A stretch of DNA of 64,000 nt from Alphaproteobacteria bacterium (GTDB lineage: Bacteria > Pseudomonadota > Alphaproteobacteria > Micropepsales > Micropepsaceae). Where the stretch lies: the NCBI GenBank assembly GCA_028871795.1, contig JAGWMG010000008.1, positions 1-64,000 on the forward strand, written 5' to 3'. The notes beneath the pieces are model-generated. The model made no database searches. It had not been told where the DNA came from and saw nothing but the letters and a program-made list of their open reading frames with translations. How positions within the stretch are numbered: the stretch's first letter is position 1; every line of letters begins with the position of its first letter. Shown in pieces: positions 45,953-53,820 of the stretch. Position numbers and translations under genes: made by a program.

Positions 45953-46494
45953 GCGACCGGCGCTCCGTCGGCGCAGATGGGATGGTCGATGTGGGCGCGG
46001 CGCACCTCGCCCGTCAGCGTCAGCAGCACGTTCGGCTTCAGCGATAGGCCGAGGATGCGCGCCTGATCGACCGGACCCGGAAAGCAGATGCGCCCCGGCG
46101 GCAGGGCCGCGAAGCCCACGCGCACGTAATAAGACTCGTCGCCGACCAGGATGATGCTGGCGTGGCCCTGGGCGCGAGCCTCTTCGATGCCCCGCATCAT
46201 CAGTGCGATGCCGATGCCGCGTCCGCGCTGGTCCGATTGCACGGCCAGAGGCCCCAGCAGCAGGGACTTCTCCATACCGATGACGACCGGCCAAAAGCGG
46301 ATGGAGCCGCGCAGGTCGCCCTCTTCGGCGGCAACGAAGCCGAGCCCCGCAACCGGATCGACGCCTTCTCGCAGCCGGTACGCCGATTTGGCAAAACGGC
46401 CGTGCCCGAAGCTCGCCTCGTTCAAAGCCTCGACCAGCGCAGCGTCCTGCGGATGCTCCGGCCTGATCTGCCAAGGCTGCTCTCTTGGGGTCAT
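45949..46494 (-). CDS. GNAT family N-acetyltransferase
   Basis: 181 residues from ATG 46494. Acetyl-CoA-binding motif A LLLGPLAVQSDQRGRGIGIA with QxxGxG-like RGRGIG, and YYVRVGFAALPPGRICFPG late, the pattern of the YhbS subfamily. The longer frame upstream has no ribosome site. Substrate unknown. Convergent with the VWA gene by four bases. Confidence 0.88.
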   Translation of the reverse strand: MTPREQPWQIRPEHPQDAALVEALNEASFGHGRFAKSAYRLREGVDPVAGLGFVAAEEGDLRGSIRFWPVVIGMEKSLLLGPLAVQSDQRGRGIGIALMMRGIEEARAQGHASIILVGDESYYVRVGFAALPPGRICFPGPVDQARILGLSLKPNVLLTLTGEVRRAHIDHPICADGAPVA

Positions 46495-46535
46495 GGCGCT
46501 CTGGCTACTGTCCGAGCAGGACAAAAGCAAGACGA

Positions 46536-47006
46536 TCACCAGAACGAGCTTTGCGGCCCTTTCCCGGAAAGCTCCGCCAGACGGCGACAGACACCCGACG
46601 ACGTGCCGGGCGGCGGCGACGCGGGGTCGGCGAGCACGATCTCGCGCACCTCGAGATTCGGCTGGAACGTGAAGCGGGCTTCGCGCACGCGGAAGAGGGT
46701 AATCACGTTGGTTGCCAGCCAGGTCTTGCGCGTAAAAATGCCGACGAACTCCGGCTCGCTCGCCCAGGTAAGTCCGAGCTCCTCCTCGAGCTCGCGCAGC
46801 ACCGCCTTCTGGGGCAGTTCGCCCCGATGCACGCCGCCGCCTGGAAGGTACCAGCCGGTTGCATAGGAATGGCGGACCAGGACCACCTTGCCCGCCCGCT
46901 CCACCACTGCGAGCGCCCCGAAGGCCACCGGCGACGAAAGTGCCCTCAGAAAAATGGAGAGCTGAAAAAACGTTTGTCCCAAAAGACTTGGCATGAGGTC
47001 GCGCAA
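46536..47006 (-). CDS. NUDIX hydrolase
   Basis: 156 residues. Full NUDIX box G-x5-E-x7-REUxEExGU in GGGVHRGELPQKAVLRELEE then ELGL. N-terminal hydrophobic stretch SLLGQTFFQLSIFLRAL. Substrate unknown. It lies 41 bases upstream of the GNAT gene on the same strand. Confidence 0.88.
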   Translation of the reverse strand: MRDLMPSLLGQTFFQLSIFLRALSSPVAFGALAVVERAGKVVLVRHSYATGWYLPGGGVHRGELPQKAVLRELEEELGLTWASEPEFVGIFTRKTWLATNVITLFRVREARFTFQPNLEVREIVLADPASPPPGTSSGVCRRLAELSGKGPQSSFW

Positions 47007-47167
47007 TATCCTTTCTTTGCGTTATCCAATAACCACTTGCTAATGATGCCGCCATAAACTGGGGTTTCGGGGCGAGGGAGCAGCCTAGCCACACGCGCCG
47101 TGCCGCGCCAGCGCGAAACGGAGCGGCAACGGCCGGAGTTTCGATTCAACACTCGGATTGAGAAACG

Positions 47168-47683
47168 ATGTCGGGGGCGACGTTCGATCATCTGAAGGCG
47201 CTGATCGTCGAGGACAATGTGCATATGCGCACATTGTTACGCTCGCTGTTGGCGGCGTTGGGCATCAATCATGTTTACGAAGCGGCAGACGGCGCCGACG
47301 CTCTCGCCACACTACGCGACAAGGCTCCCGACATGATCCTCACCGATTTGTCGATGAAGCCCGTGGACGGGATCGCGTTCACCCGCAGCGTGCGGCTGTC
47401 CCACGACAGTCCCAATCCCTACGTCCCGATCATTATGATCACCGGCCATACCGAGCGCCACAAGGTCGAAGCCGCGCGCGATGCCGGCGTCACGGAATTC
47501 CTGGCCAAGCCGATCACGGCGCAGGGCCTGTTTCTCAGGATCGCGGAGATCGTCGAGCGGCCGCGCGCTTACGTGCGTTGCGCCAGCTATTTCGGGCCGG
47601 ATCGCAGGCGGCGCGCGGACGACAATTATGCCGGTCCGTGGCGCCGCCACGAAGACCTCGCAAAGGATCTGGAGCTCAAATGA
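47168..47683 (+). CDS. single-domain response regulator with GPDRRR tail
   Basis: 171 residues. CheY-like receiver: acidic pair in LIVEDNVHMRTLL, phospho-acceptor Asp in DMILTDLSMKPVDGI, IMITGHTE, and the Lys in EFLAKPITAQGL. A 45-residue C-terminal tail contains YFGPDRRRR and GPWRR, a motif common in alphaproteobacterial receivers. It has no output domain. Its stop overlaps the ATG of the HPt-like gene (ATGA), and motA follows, so a motility or cell-cycle phosphorelay is likely. Confidence 0.9.
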   Translation: MSGATFDHLKALIVEDNVHMRTLLRSLLAALGINHVYEAADGADALATLRDKAPDMILTDLSMKPVDGIAFTRSVRLSHDSPNPYVPIIMITGHTERHKVEAARDAGVTEFLAKPITAQGLFLRIAEIVERPRAYVRCASYFGPDRRRRADDNYAGPWRRHEDLAKDLELK

Positions 47684-48216
47684 CCGCCAGGAAATCCCCC
47701 CCGCACAAGCACGCCCGCGCGATCAAGATCATGCCGGGCGCCTATCCGGTGTTTTCGCACAAGACCGCGATGCGCCTGTTGCAGCTATTGCGCGATCCCG
47801 AAGTCCAGGAGACCGCAGCCCGCGCGATCGTCGACAAAGCGGAGGAATTGCGCATCGCGGTGCTTGCCCATGTCGGCCGCATGGAAGCAGCGGCGCGCAG
47901 CGCCGATCTGGTCACCACCTTCGAGCAGGCGCACGAGATCCGCGGCCTGGCGGGAAATGCCGGGCTGGTCGCGACCGGACGCATCGCCAACGGATTGTGC
48001 AAGTATCTCGACGCGATCGAGCGCGCCGAATGCGCGTCGGACCGCGAACTGGTGGTGCTGCATCTGGAGGCCATCGCGCGGGCGGCGCGCGCCGAGGACG
48101 AAGCAACGCGGCTGGGCGACGCCGTCGCCAACGAACTGGCGGCGCTGGTGGACAAGAAGCTGGCGGAAATTAACGATTCGGCAAGGCCGCGGCCGGGCCA
48201 CGGCGTGCGGGCCTGA
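47680..48216 (+). CDS. HPt-like protein coupled to the receiver
   Basis: 178 residues, mostly helical. Residues about 85-120 read TTFEQAHEIRGLAGNAGLV and TGRIANGLCKYLDAI. This resembles the HPt motif, with His in AHEIRG taking the place of HxLKG and the usual small residues after it. Phosphotransfer is plausible but the match is loose. Starts inside the receiver stop, 57 bases before motA. Confidence 0.68.
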   Translation: MTARKSPPHKHARAIKIMPGAYPVFSHKTAMRLLQLLRDPEVQETAARAIVDKAEELRIAVLAHVGRMEAAARSADLVTTFEQAHEIRGLAGNAGLVATGRIANGLCKYLDAIERAECASDRELVVLHLEAIARAARAEDEATRLGDAVANELAALVDKKLAEINDSARPRPGHGVRA

Positions 48217-48273
48217 TTTATCGCTCTTTAAGCCCTTTCCTTAATACTCGCGCCTGTTCCTCGGGCGGGTAGC

Positions 48274-49146
48274 ATGCTTCAGATTGCCGGTCTTGTCGTC
48301 CTATTCGCTTGCGTGTTCGGCGGATTCATCATGTCGGGCGGCTCGCTCAGCAGCGTGATCGAGGCCGTACCGCACGAAGTGTTGACCATTGGCGGCGCCG
48401 CCATAGCGGCCCTCCTGATCGGCGGCTCGATGTACTCGCTGAAGAAGATGAGCGGCGACTTCGGCAAGATCTTCAACGGCCCAAAATGGAAGCCGTCCGA
48501 TTTCCGCGACCTGCTCTGCCTTTTGTACCTGCTCACCAAGACGATGAAATCCAAAGGCCTGATCGCGCTGGAAGCGCATATCGAAAAGCCCGAGGAATCC
48601 TCGATCTTCCGGCGCTATCCCAAGATCGGCAAGGACCATTTCGCCCTCACCTTCATCTGCGACACGCTGCGCATGATGACCATGAGTCTGGAAGACCCCC
48701 ATCAGGTCGAAGCGGCGATGGAAAAGCAGCTCGACAAGCACCATCACGAGGCGCTGGGCGCGGCGAATGCACTGCAGACGATGGCCGACGGTCTGCCCGC
48801 GCTCGGCATCGTCGCTGCCGTGCTCGGCGTCATCAAGACGATGGGCTCCATCAGCGAACCGCCGGAAATTCTCGGCCGCATGATCGGCTCGGCTCTGGTC
48901 GGCACCTTCATGGGCGTGTTCCTGGCCTACGGCATCGTCGGGCCGATCAGCGTGCGGCTCAAGGCGATCATCGACGAGGAAGCGCTGTTCTATCACGTCA
49001 TCCGCGACGTGCTGGTGGCGCATCTACACGGCAATGCGGCGCAGATTTCCGTCGAGATCGGGCGCGGCAGCGTGCCCTCGGTCGCTCAACCGACTTTCCA
49101 GGAACTGGAAGAGGCGCTCAACAACATCCCGCCGGATCACGGGTAG
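48274..49146 (+). CDS. motA: flagellar motor stator protein MotA
   Basis: 290 residues. Proton-channel stator subunit with four expected spans: GLVVLFACVFGGFIMSGG, TIGGAAIAALLIGGSM, then GLPALGIVAAVLGVIKTMG and MIGSALVGTFMGVFLAYGIV. The cytoplasmic loop has the charged FICDTLRMM region. Family length. No motB is adjacent, and convergent to it is a 55-residue membrane protein. Confidence 0.95.
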   Translation: MLQIAGLVVLFACVFGGFIMSGGSLSSVIEAVPHEVLTIGGAAIAALLIGGSMYSLKKMSGDFGKIFNGPKWKPSDFRDLLCLLYLLTKTMKSKGLIALEAHIEKPEESSIFRRYPKIGKDHFALTFICDTLRMMTMSLEDPHQVEAAMEKQLDKHHHEALGAANALQTMADGLPALGIVAAVLGVIKTMGSISEPPEILGRMIGSALVGTFMGVFLAYGIVGPISVRLKAIIDEEALFYHVIRDVLVAHLHGNAAQISVEIGRGSVPSVAQPTFQELEEALNNIPPDHG

Positions 49147-49147
49147 G

Positions 49148-49315
49148 CTATCCGCGAACTTTCGCCGTTTCGCGCTTCTTTCCAAGCGCCACGAAGAACA
49201 TCGCCAAGCCGCCCGCAAGAATACCCAGCGGCACGGCGGTGAAGACATCCGCATCCGTGCCGAAGACGACGATCGCGGTGACGACCATGCCCGTCAAATG
49301 CGCCACTTTCGGCAT
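49148..49315 (-). CDS. small membrane protein (55 aa), unrecognised
   Basis: A 55-residue frame from ATG 49315 to TAG 49148. It begins MPKVAHLTGMVVTAIVV; a hydrophobic segment AVPLGILAGGLAMFFVAL spans about residues 27-44 and the tail is basic (KKRETAKVRG). GGGGAG lies about nine bases upstream of the ATG. Codon use is GC-biased at third positions, like neighbouring genes. It ends two bases from the motA stop, on the other strand. No family recognised. Confidence 0.6.
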   Translation of the reverse strand: MPKVAHLTGMVVTAIVVFGTDADVFTAVPLGILAGGLAMFFVALGKKRETAKVRG

Positions 49316-49420
49316 GCCTCAAAGCTCCCCCGATTATCGGGCAAGCCTAGAGCGGCGCCGCGCGGGGATGAAGGAAATGCTTAAGGCGCGGTTAACGGGG
49401 GCGAAGTGCGGGCGGCAACC

Positions 49421-50905
49421 CTATTCCCCGAACTCGATCCCTTGCGCCAGCGGCAGGGCGTCGGAGTAATTGATGGTGGCGGTCTGGCGGCGCATATAGG
49501 CCTTCCAGCAATCCGAGCCGGATTCGCGTCCGCCGCCGGTTTCCTTTTCGCCGCCGAAGGCGCCGCCGATTTCCGCGCCCGAAGGCCCGATGTTGACGTT
49601 GGCGATGCCGCAATCCGATCCCGCGGCGGCGAGGAACCTCTCCGCTTCCTGCAGGTCACGCGTGAAGATGCAGGAGGATAGACCTTGCGGCGCCGCATTG
49701 TGCGCGGCAAGCGCCTCGCCGAAATCGCGATAACGCATGACGTAGAGGATCGGCGCGAAGGTCTCCTGCATGACGATCGGCGTCTGCTTGGGCATCTCCG
49801 CGATGGCGGGGCGCACGTAAGCGGCGCCGGGATATTCCGCTTCGAGCACGCGTCCGCCGCCGGTGACTTTTCCGCCTTCGCGCACGGCCTGGGCCAATGC
49901 ATGCTCCATGGCTTCGAAGGCGGCGCGGTCGATCAGCGGACCCACCAGCGTCGTCTTCGCCAGCGGATCGCCGATGGCAAGCTTGCCGTAATGCAGCTTC
50001 AACGCTGCCAGCAACTTGTCGTAAATGCTGTCATGGACGAACAGGCGGCGCAGCGAGGTGCAGCGCTGGCCGGCGGTGCCGACCGCGGCGAAGAGGATGG
50101 CGCGCTCCGCCAAATCGAGTTTCGCCGACGGGCAGACGATCATCGCGTTGTTGCCGCCCAGTTCCAGAATGCTTTTGCCGAACCGCGCGGCCACCGCCGG
50201 CCCGAGCACGCGGCCCATCGCGGTCGATCCCGTGGCGCTAACGACGGGAATGCGCGGGTCTTTCGTCAGCAGGTCGCCCGCTTCGCGCGTCGCCAGAACG
50301 ATCTGCGACAGCGCCGCGGGCGCTTCGCCGAACTTGGCGGCGGCGCGCGCGAACAAGGCCTGAGTGGCGAGCGCCGTCAACGGGGTTTTCTTGCTGGGTT
50401 TCCACAGCACGCTGTCGCCGCACACGAAGGCGAGCGCCGCGTTCCACGCCCACACCGCCACCGGAAAGTTGAAAGCCGAGATCACCGCCACCGGTCCCGC
50501 CGGGTGCCACGTCTCCATCATGCGATGACCCGGACGTTCGCTAGCGATCGTGAGGCCATAGAGCTGGCGCGACAGACCGACCGCAAAATCGCAGATGTCA
50601 ATCATCTCCTGCACTTCGCCGAGACCTTCCTGCAGGATTTTTCCGTTCTCCACCGTCACCAGCCGGCCAAGCGCCGCCTTGTTGACGCGCAGCTCCTCGC
50701 CGAACAGGCGCACCAGCTCGCCGCGCTTGGGCGCCGGCACCTCGCGCCATTGACGGAAAGCGGCGACGCTGGCGGCGATTTTCGCCGCTATGGCAGCCGC
50801 GTCGTCATAGGCGATGCGGCCGATCTCCGCGCCGTCGATGGGCGAGCGCACGACGTTGGGGCCCGCCGGCGCGATGCCGAATTCGGCGAGAAGATCGGTG
50901 TGCAT
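49421..50905 (-). CDS. aldehyde dehydrogenase, ALDH7-type (aminoadipate semialdehyde)
   Basis: 494 residues. ALDH7/AmaB signatures: WHPAGPVAVISAFNFPVAVW, ALAFVCGDSVLWKPS, the general base in SILELGGNNAM, catalytic Cys in GTAGQRCTSLRRLF, and NVNIGPSGAEIGGAFGGEK. The family oxidises alpha-aminoadipate semialdehyde (or piperideine-6-carboxylate) to aminoadipate in lysine catabolism. Its partner upstream is a saccharopine-dehydrogenase-like gene nine bases away. Confidence 0.88.
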   Translation of the reverse strand: MHTDLLAEFGIAPAGPNVVRSPIDGAEIGRIAYDDAAAIAAKIAASVAAFRQWREVPAPKRGELVRLFGEELRVNKAALGRLVTVENGKILQEGLGEVQEMIDICDFAVGLSRQLYGLTIASERPGHRMMETWHPAGPVAVISAFNFPVAVWAWNAALAFVCGDSVLWKPSKKTPLTALATQALFARAAAKFGEAPAALSQIVLATREAGDLLTKDPRIPVVSATGSTAMGRVLGPAVAARFGKSILELGGNNAMIVCPSAKLDLAERAILFAAVGTAGQRCTSLRRLFVHDSIYDKLLAALKLHYGKLAIGDPLAKTTLVGPLIDRAAFEAMEHALAQAVREGGKVTGGGRVLEAEYPGAAYVRPAIAEMPKQTPIVMQETFAPILYVMRYRDFGEALAAHNAAPQGLSSCIFTRDLQEAERFLAAAGSDCGIANVNIGPSGAEIGGAFGGEKETGGGRESGSDCWKAYMRRQTATINYSDALPLAQGIEFGE

Positions 50906-50914
50906 GGTTTGCTC

Positions 50915-51985
50915 CTATGCGTAATACTTCCCGAAACGGTTGGACAGGAAACTCGCGAGGCCCGTGTCTTCCTGGCGCACGAAGCCTTTCTGCGGCACCT
51001 TTCCCTCGACCAGCAGATCGCACATGGCGCAGATGCCCGCCGCCGTCGTCACCTGGATGGCGCTCATCAGCCGACCGCCGACGTGCTGTGCGTAGATCTT
51101 CTTGGCGTAGCTTTCCTGCGTCAGCAAGCCGTCGCGCCAGCCCGAGACCGTCACGAAGATCAGCACCACATCCTGATAGGTGATGGGGATCGCGGTCTCC
51201 AACACGTCTTTCATAATGTCGCGGCGCATGCCGAGCCTGAGATCGCGCACCAGCATCTTGACGATGTCGCGGTGGCCGGGATAGCGCACGGTCTTGTAGT
51301 TGAGGTTCTCGACCTTGCCTTCCAGCGTATCGCACAACGTGCCCAGCCCGCCGGAGGTGTTGAACGCCTCGTATTCCGTACCGTCCAGCGAAAAATGCTC
51401 GATCTCCTCCAGTGCCGGCACTTCGCCGCGCACTGCGTCGCGGATGGATTCGCACGAGTTGCAGTATTCGTTGATCAGCCCGTCGGTCGACCAGGTAAGA
51501 TTGTATTTGAGCGCATTGGTGGGAAACACCGGCAAGGCCCCGACACGCATGTTGACGTCGCGCAGCTTGTCGAATTTCTTGGCCAGATCGTAGGCGGCGA
51601 TCGAGATGAAGCCCGGCGCCAGCCCGCATTGCGGAATGAACGCGGTCTCGGCGCCCGCCGCGAGAATCTTGATGGCGCGCGTGGATTCCACGTCCTCGGT
51701 GAGATCGAGGTAATGGGCGCCGGCGCGCTTGGCGGCTTCGGCGATGGTCGCCGTCAGATGATAGGGCGTGGCCGAGAGCACGACGTTGTTGCCCTTGATC
51801 TCGCCGGCGAAGTCGCGCGGATTGTCGATGACAACCTTTCGCAATTCGACGTTCTTTTTGGGCATGCGCGCAAGCGACGCCGCATCGCGATCGACGACCG
51901 TCACCTGGTAATTCCCGGTGTCCGACAGGAACTGGGCGATGGCGACCCCGATCTTGCCGCCGCCGACGAGCATCACATTCTTCAT
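50915..51985 (-). CDS. saccharopine dehydrogenase-like protein
   Basis: 356 residues from ATG 51985, with GGAG eight bases upstream. Rossmann motif MLVGGGKIGVAIAQFLSD and the mixed-fold C-terminus (GWRDGLLTQESYAKKIYAQ) belong to the Sacchrp_dh_NADP family. Together with the ALDH7 gene and the divergent Lrp gene this points to lysine degradation through saccharopine: saccharopine to glutamate plus aminoadipate semialdehyde. No lysine-ketoglutarate reductase is nearby. Confidence 0.87.
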   Translation of the reverse strand: MKNVMLVGGGKIGVAIAQFLSDTGNYQVTVVDRDAASLARMPKKNVELRKVVIDNPRDFAGEIKGNNVVLSATPYHLTATIAEAAKRAGAHYLDLTEDVESTRAIKILAAGAETAFIPQCGLAPGFISIAAYDLAKKFDKLRDVNMRVGALPVFPTNALKYNLTWSTDGLINEYCNSCESIRDAVRGEVPALEEIEHFSLDGTEYEAFNTSGGLGTLCDTLEGKVENLNYKTVRYPGHRDIVKMLVRDLRLGMRRDIMKDVLETAIPITYQDVVLIFVTVSGWRDGLLTQESYAKKIYAQHVGGRLMSAIQVTTAAGICAMCDLLVEGKVPQKGFVRQEDTGLASFLSNRFGKYYA

Positions 51986-52140
51986 GGCGCACACTCCGTT
52001 GCGTAACCGGCGGAATGTGAGGCCAAAACGCGCCGGAGGGCAGGCGGCAAAGCGCCGGAACTTGATGTATGATCCGGCGAATCGCCGGGTCCCCCGGCGG
52101 AACGCCGACCCTGGGCACGCTCGGGGCGGGGAGTCGATAA

Positions 52141-52563
52141 ATGCGGCCTTCCGACGCCAAGCTCATCGCCCTGCTCCGTGCCAATGCGCGCGAGCCGACC
52201 GCCTCGCTGGCGCGCAAGCTGGGGCTGGCGCGTTCCACCGTCCAAGAACGCATCGCGCGGCTGGAACGCGAAGGCACGATCAAAGGCTACACCGTCAAAC
52301 TGTCGGAAGACGTGCCGGGCCGGCTCAAGGCCGTCGTGATGATTTCCACTGATCCCAAGCAGGCCGACCGGGTCGGCGCGGAGCTGCGCAAGCTGACCGA
52401 GGTCCGTTCGCTGGCCGCCGTCTCGGGCGCCTCGGACCTGATCGCGACGGTGGAGGGGGAAGGCCCCGCGCGGCTCGATGCGGCGCTCGACCGTATCGGC
52501 AGGATCCACGGCGTGGCGCGGACGGTGTCGTCCATCGTGTTGTCGGAGAAATTCTCAAGATAG
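52141..52563 (+). CDS. Lrp/AsnC-family regulator
   Basis: 140 residues. N-terminal HTH DAKLIALLRANAREPTASLA and KLGLARSTVQERIARLEREG; C-terminal RAM/ACT-like domain (VVMISTDPKQADRVGAELR, VSGASDLIATVEG). Divergent from the saccharopine-dehydrogenase-like/ALDH7 pair with 155 bases between starts, so it probably regulates lysine catabolism. Effector untested. Confidence 0.92.
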   Translation: MRPSDAKLIALLRANAREPTASLARKLGLARSTVQERIARLEREGTIKGYTVKLSEDVPGRLKAVVMISTDPKQADRVGAELRKLTEVRSLAAVSGASDLIATVEGEGPARLDAALDRIGRIHGVARTVSSIVLSEKFSR

Positions 52564-52589
52564 CACAGGCTGTCGAGAAGTATTCGCAT

Positions 52590-52673
52590 ATGTGCGCTAT
52601 TGGTGTCCTCAGCGGCGGCGCCCCGCTTAAAGATTTGTTTAGCCAATTCGTCCCTATCCTTCGCGCTCCATGA
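52590..52673 (+). CDS. possible 27-residue peptide before the radical SAM gene
   Basis: An ATG-to-TGA frame of 28 codons begins MCAIGVLSGGAPLKDLF and ends VPILRAP. GAGAAG lies about ten bases upstream. It ends 13 bases before the radical SAM/SPASM start, the position of many RiPP precursors. Its third-position GC is lower than neighbouring genes and 28 codons can arise by chance, so this is tentative. Confidence 0.2.
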   Translation: MCAIGVLSGGAPLKDLFSQFVPILRAP

Positions 52674-52686
52674 CGGGACGGAGCCG

Positions 52687-53820
52687 ATGAACGCTTGGGT
52701 GCCGGCCGCAAAGGCCTTGAACCGGATGGGAGTGCCATACCCGTTCCTCAATTTCGTCGCCTGCGCCTCCACCAGCATCCTGACCGAGATCCGGTTCGAG
52801 GTGACCGACCGCTGCAACCTGGCCTGCTCGTTCTGCCACCAGAACTTCGGCGAAAAAGGCGGCACGACGACGTTGGATATGGCGGTTTACGAACGCGTGC
52901 TGGCGATGGCCAAGAAGGAGCGCGTCCAGGTCGTCCGGCTGACCGGCGGCGAACCCATGGTGCTGAAATCCATCGACGCCTTCCTGCGCCGGGCGAAGGA
53001 GCTGGGGTTCACGGTGGTCGTCAACACCAACGCCACCGCCCTGACCGAAAAACGCGTTCGTTCCCTGAAGGGGTTGGTGGACTGCTTCAAGATTTCTCTG
53101 CCGGCGGCGGACGAAGAAACGACAACGCGGCTGACCGGCGACGGCAAGGCCTGGCGGCGGAAGTGGGAGGCCATCGACCTCCTGAGGAAATTCGAGATCG
53201 ACACCCAAATCCTCACGGTGATGACGGCCGAGAACATCCGCCAATTCGGCAGCTTCGTTGGCTTGATGGAGCCGTATCCGGCCATGCGCTGGAAGCTGCT
53301 GCGCGCGGAGCCCCAGGAAGGGCAGGCGCATCCGGTGACCAGGGACGACCTGCGCGATCTGGCGGCGAAGATTTCCGAGGTACGCAAGCAACCGCGGTGG
53401 AAAGACCTGGCACTCGGGCTGGCGGCCCCGTTCTGCGCCTTGAAGAATCCGTCCGATGCGCTCGAAGTGTTCGGCGGCGGCCACACCTGCGGCCCGTACG
53501 AAAGCCTGACGGTCACCAGCGAGGGGAAATTGGTGCGCTGCTATTCGCGCCGGGACGCCGTCGACGCGAGCGCGGGGCTGCGCAAAACCGGCCAAGCGCT
53601 GACGGCGCAGGATTTCGAGACGATGGCGCCGGTCTGCCGCAACTGCCCCTTCGCGCTGCGCTGTCGCGGCGGCTGCCGTTGCGAGTGGGCGCTCGTGGAC
53701 ACGCCTTACGGACGGCTGGATTATCTTGCCAATCCGTCAGCGATCGCTGGCTCCGAGGCGTTCCTGCTCGGCGGTCCACGCTTAGAGGCCATCGGGGGGC
53801 GTACAGCCGTGTCCCGCTAA
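52687..53820 (+). CDS. radical SAM enzyme with SPASM-like C-terminus
   Basis: 377 residues from ATG 52687. The CxxxCxxC cluster motif is CNLACSFC (about 45-52), followed by LTGGEP and the strand pattern of a radical SAM barrel. The C-terminal part carries further Cys clusters in HTCGPYESL, VRCYSRRD, VCRNCPFALRCRGGCRCE, matching a SPASM or twitch domain with one or two auxiliary 4Fe-4S clusters. Such enzymes modify peptides, sugars or cofactor precursors. No partner enzyme is adjacent; a 27-residue frame lies just upstream. Its stop overlaps the convergent ilvA stop. Confidence 0.9.
   Translation: MNAWVPAAKALNRMGVPYPFLNFVACASTSILTEIRFEVTDRCNLACSFCHQNFGEKGGTTTLDMAVYERVLAMAKKERVQVVRLTGGEPMVLKSIDAFLRRAKELGFTVVVNTNATALTEKRVRSLKGLVDCFKISLPAADEETTTRLTGDGKAWRRKWEAIDLLRKFEIDTQILTVMTAENIRQFGSFVGLMEPYPAMRWKLLRAEPQEGQAHPVTRDDLRDLAAKISEVRKQPRWKDLALGLAAPFCALKNPSDALEVFGGGHTCGPYESLTVTSEGKLVRCYSRRDAVDASAGLRKTGQALTAQDFETMAPVCRNCPFALRCRGGCRCEWALVDTPYGRLDYLANPSAIAGSEAFLLGGPRLEAIGGRTAVSR

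Noticed and set aside
48217-48273. CtrA site before motA (TTAA then TTAA)
   Set aside because: The half-sites are nine bases apart instead of seven, so helical phasing is wrong.
49024-49322. Longer minus-strand frames overlapping the 55-residue gene
   Set aside because: They have no hydrophobic pattern or ribosome site; only the frame from 49315 to 49148 has both.
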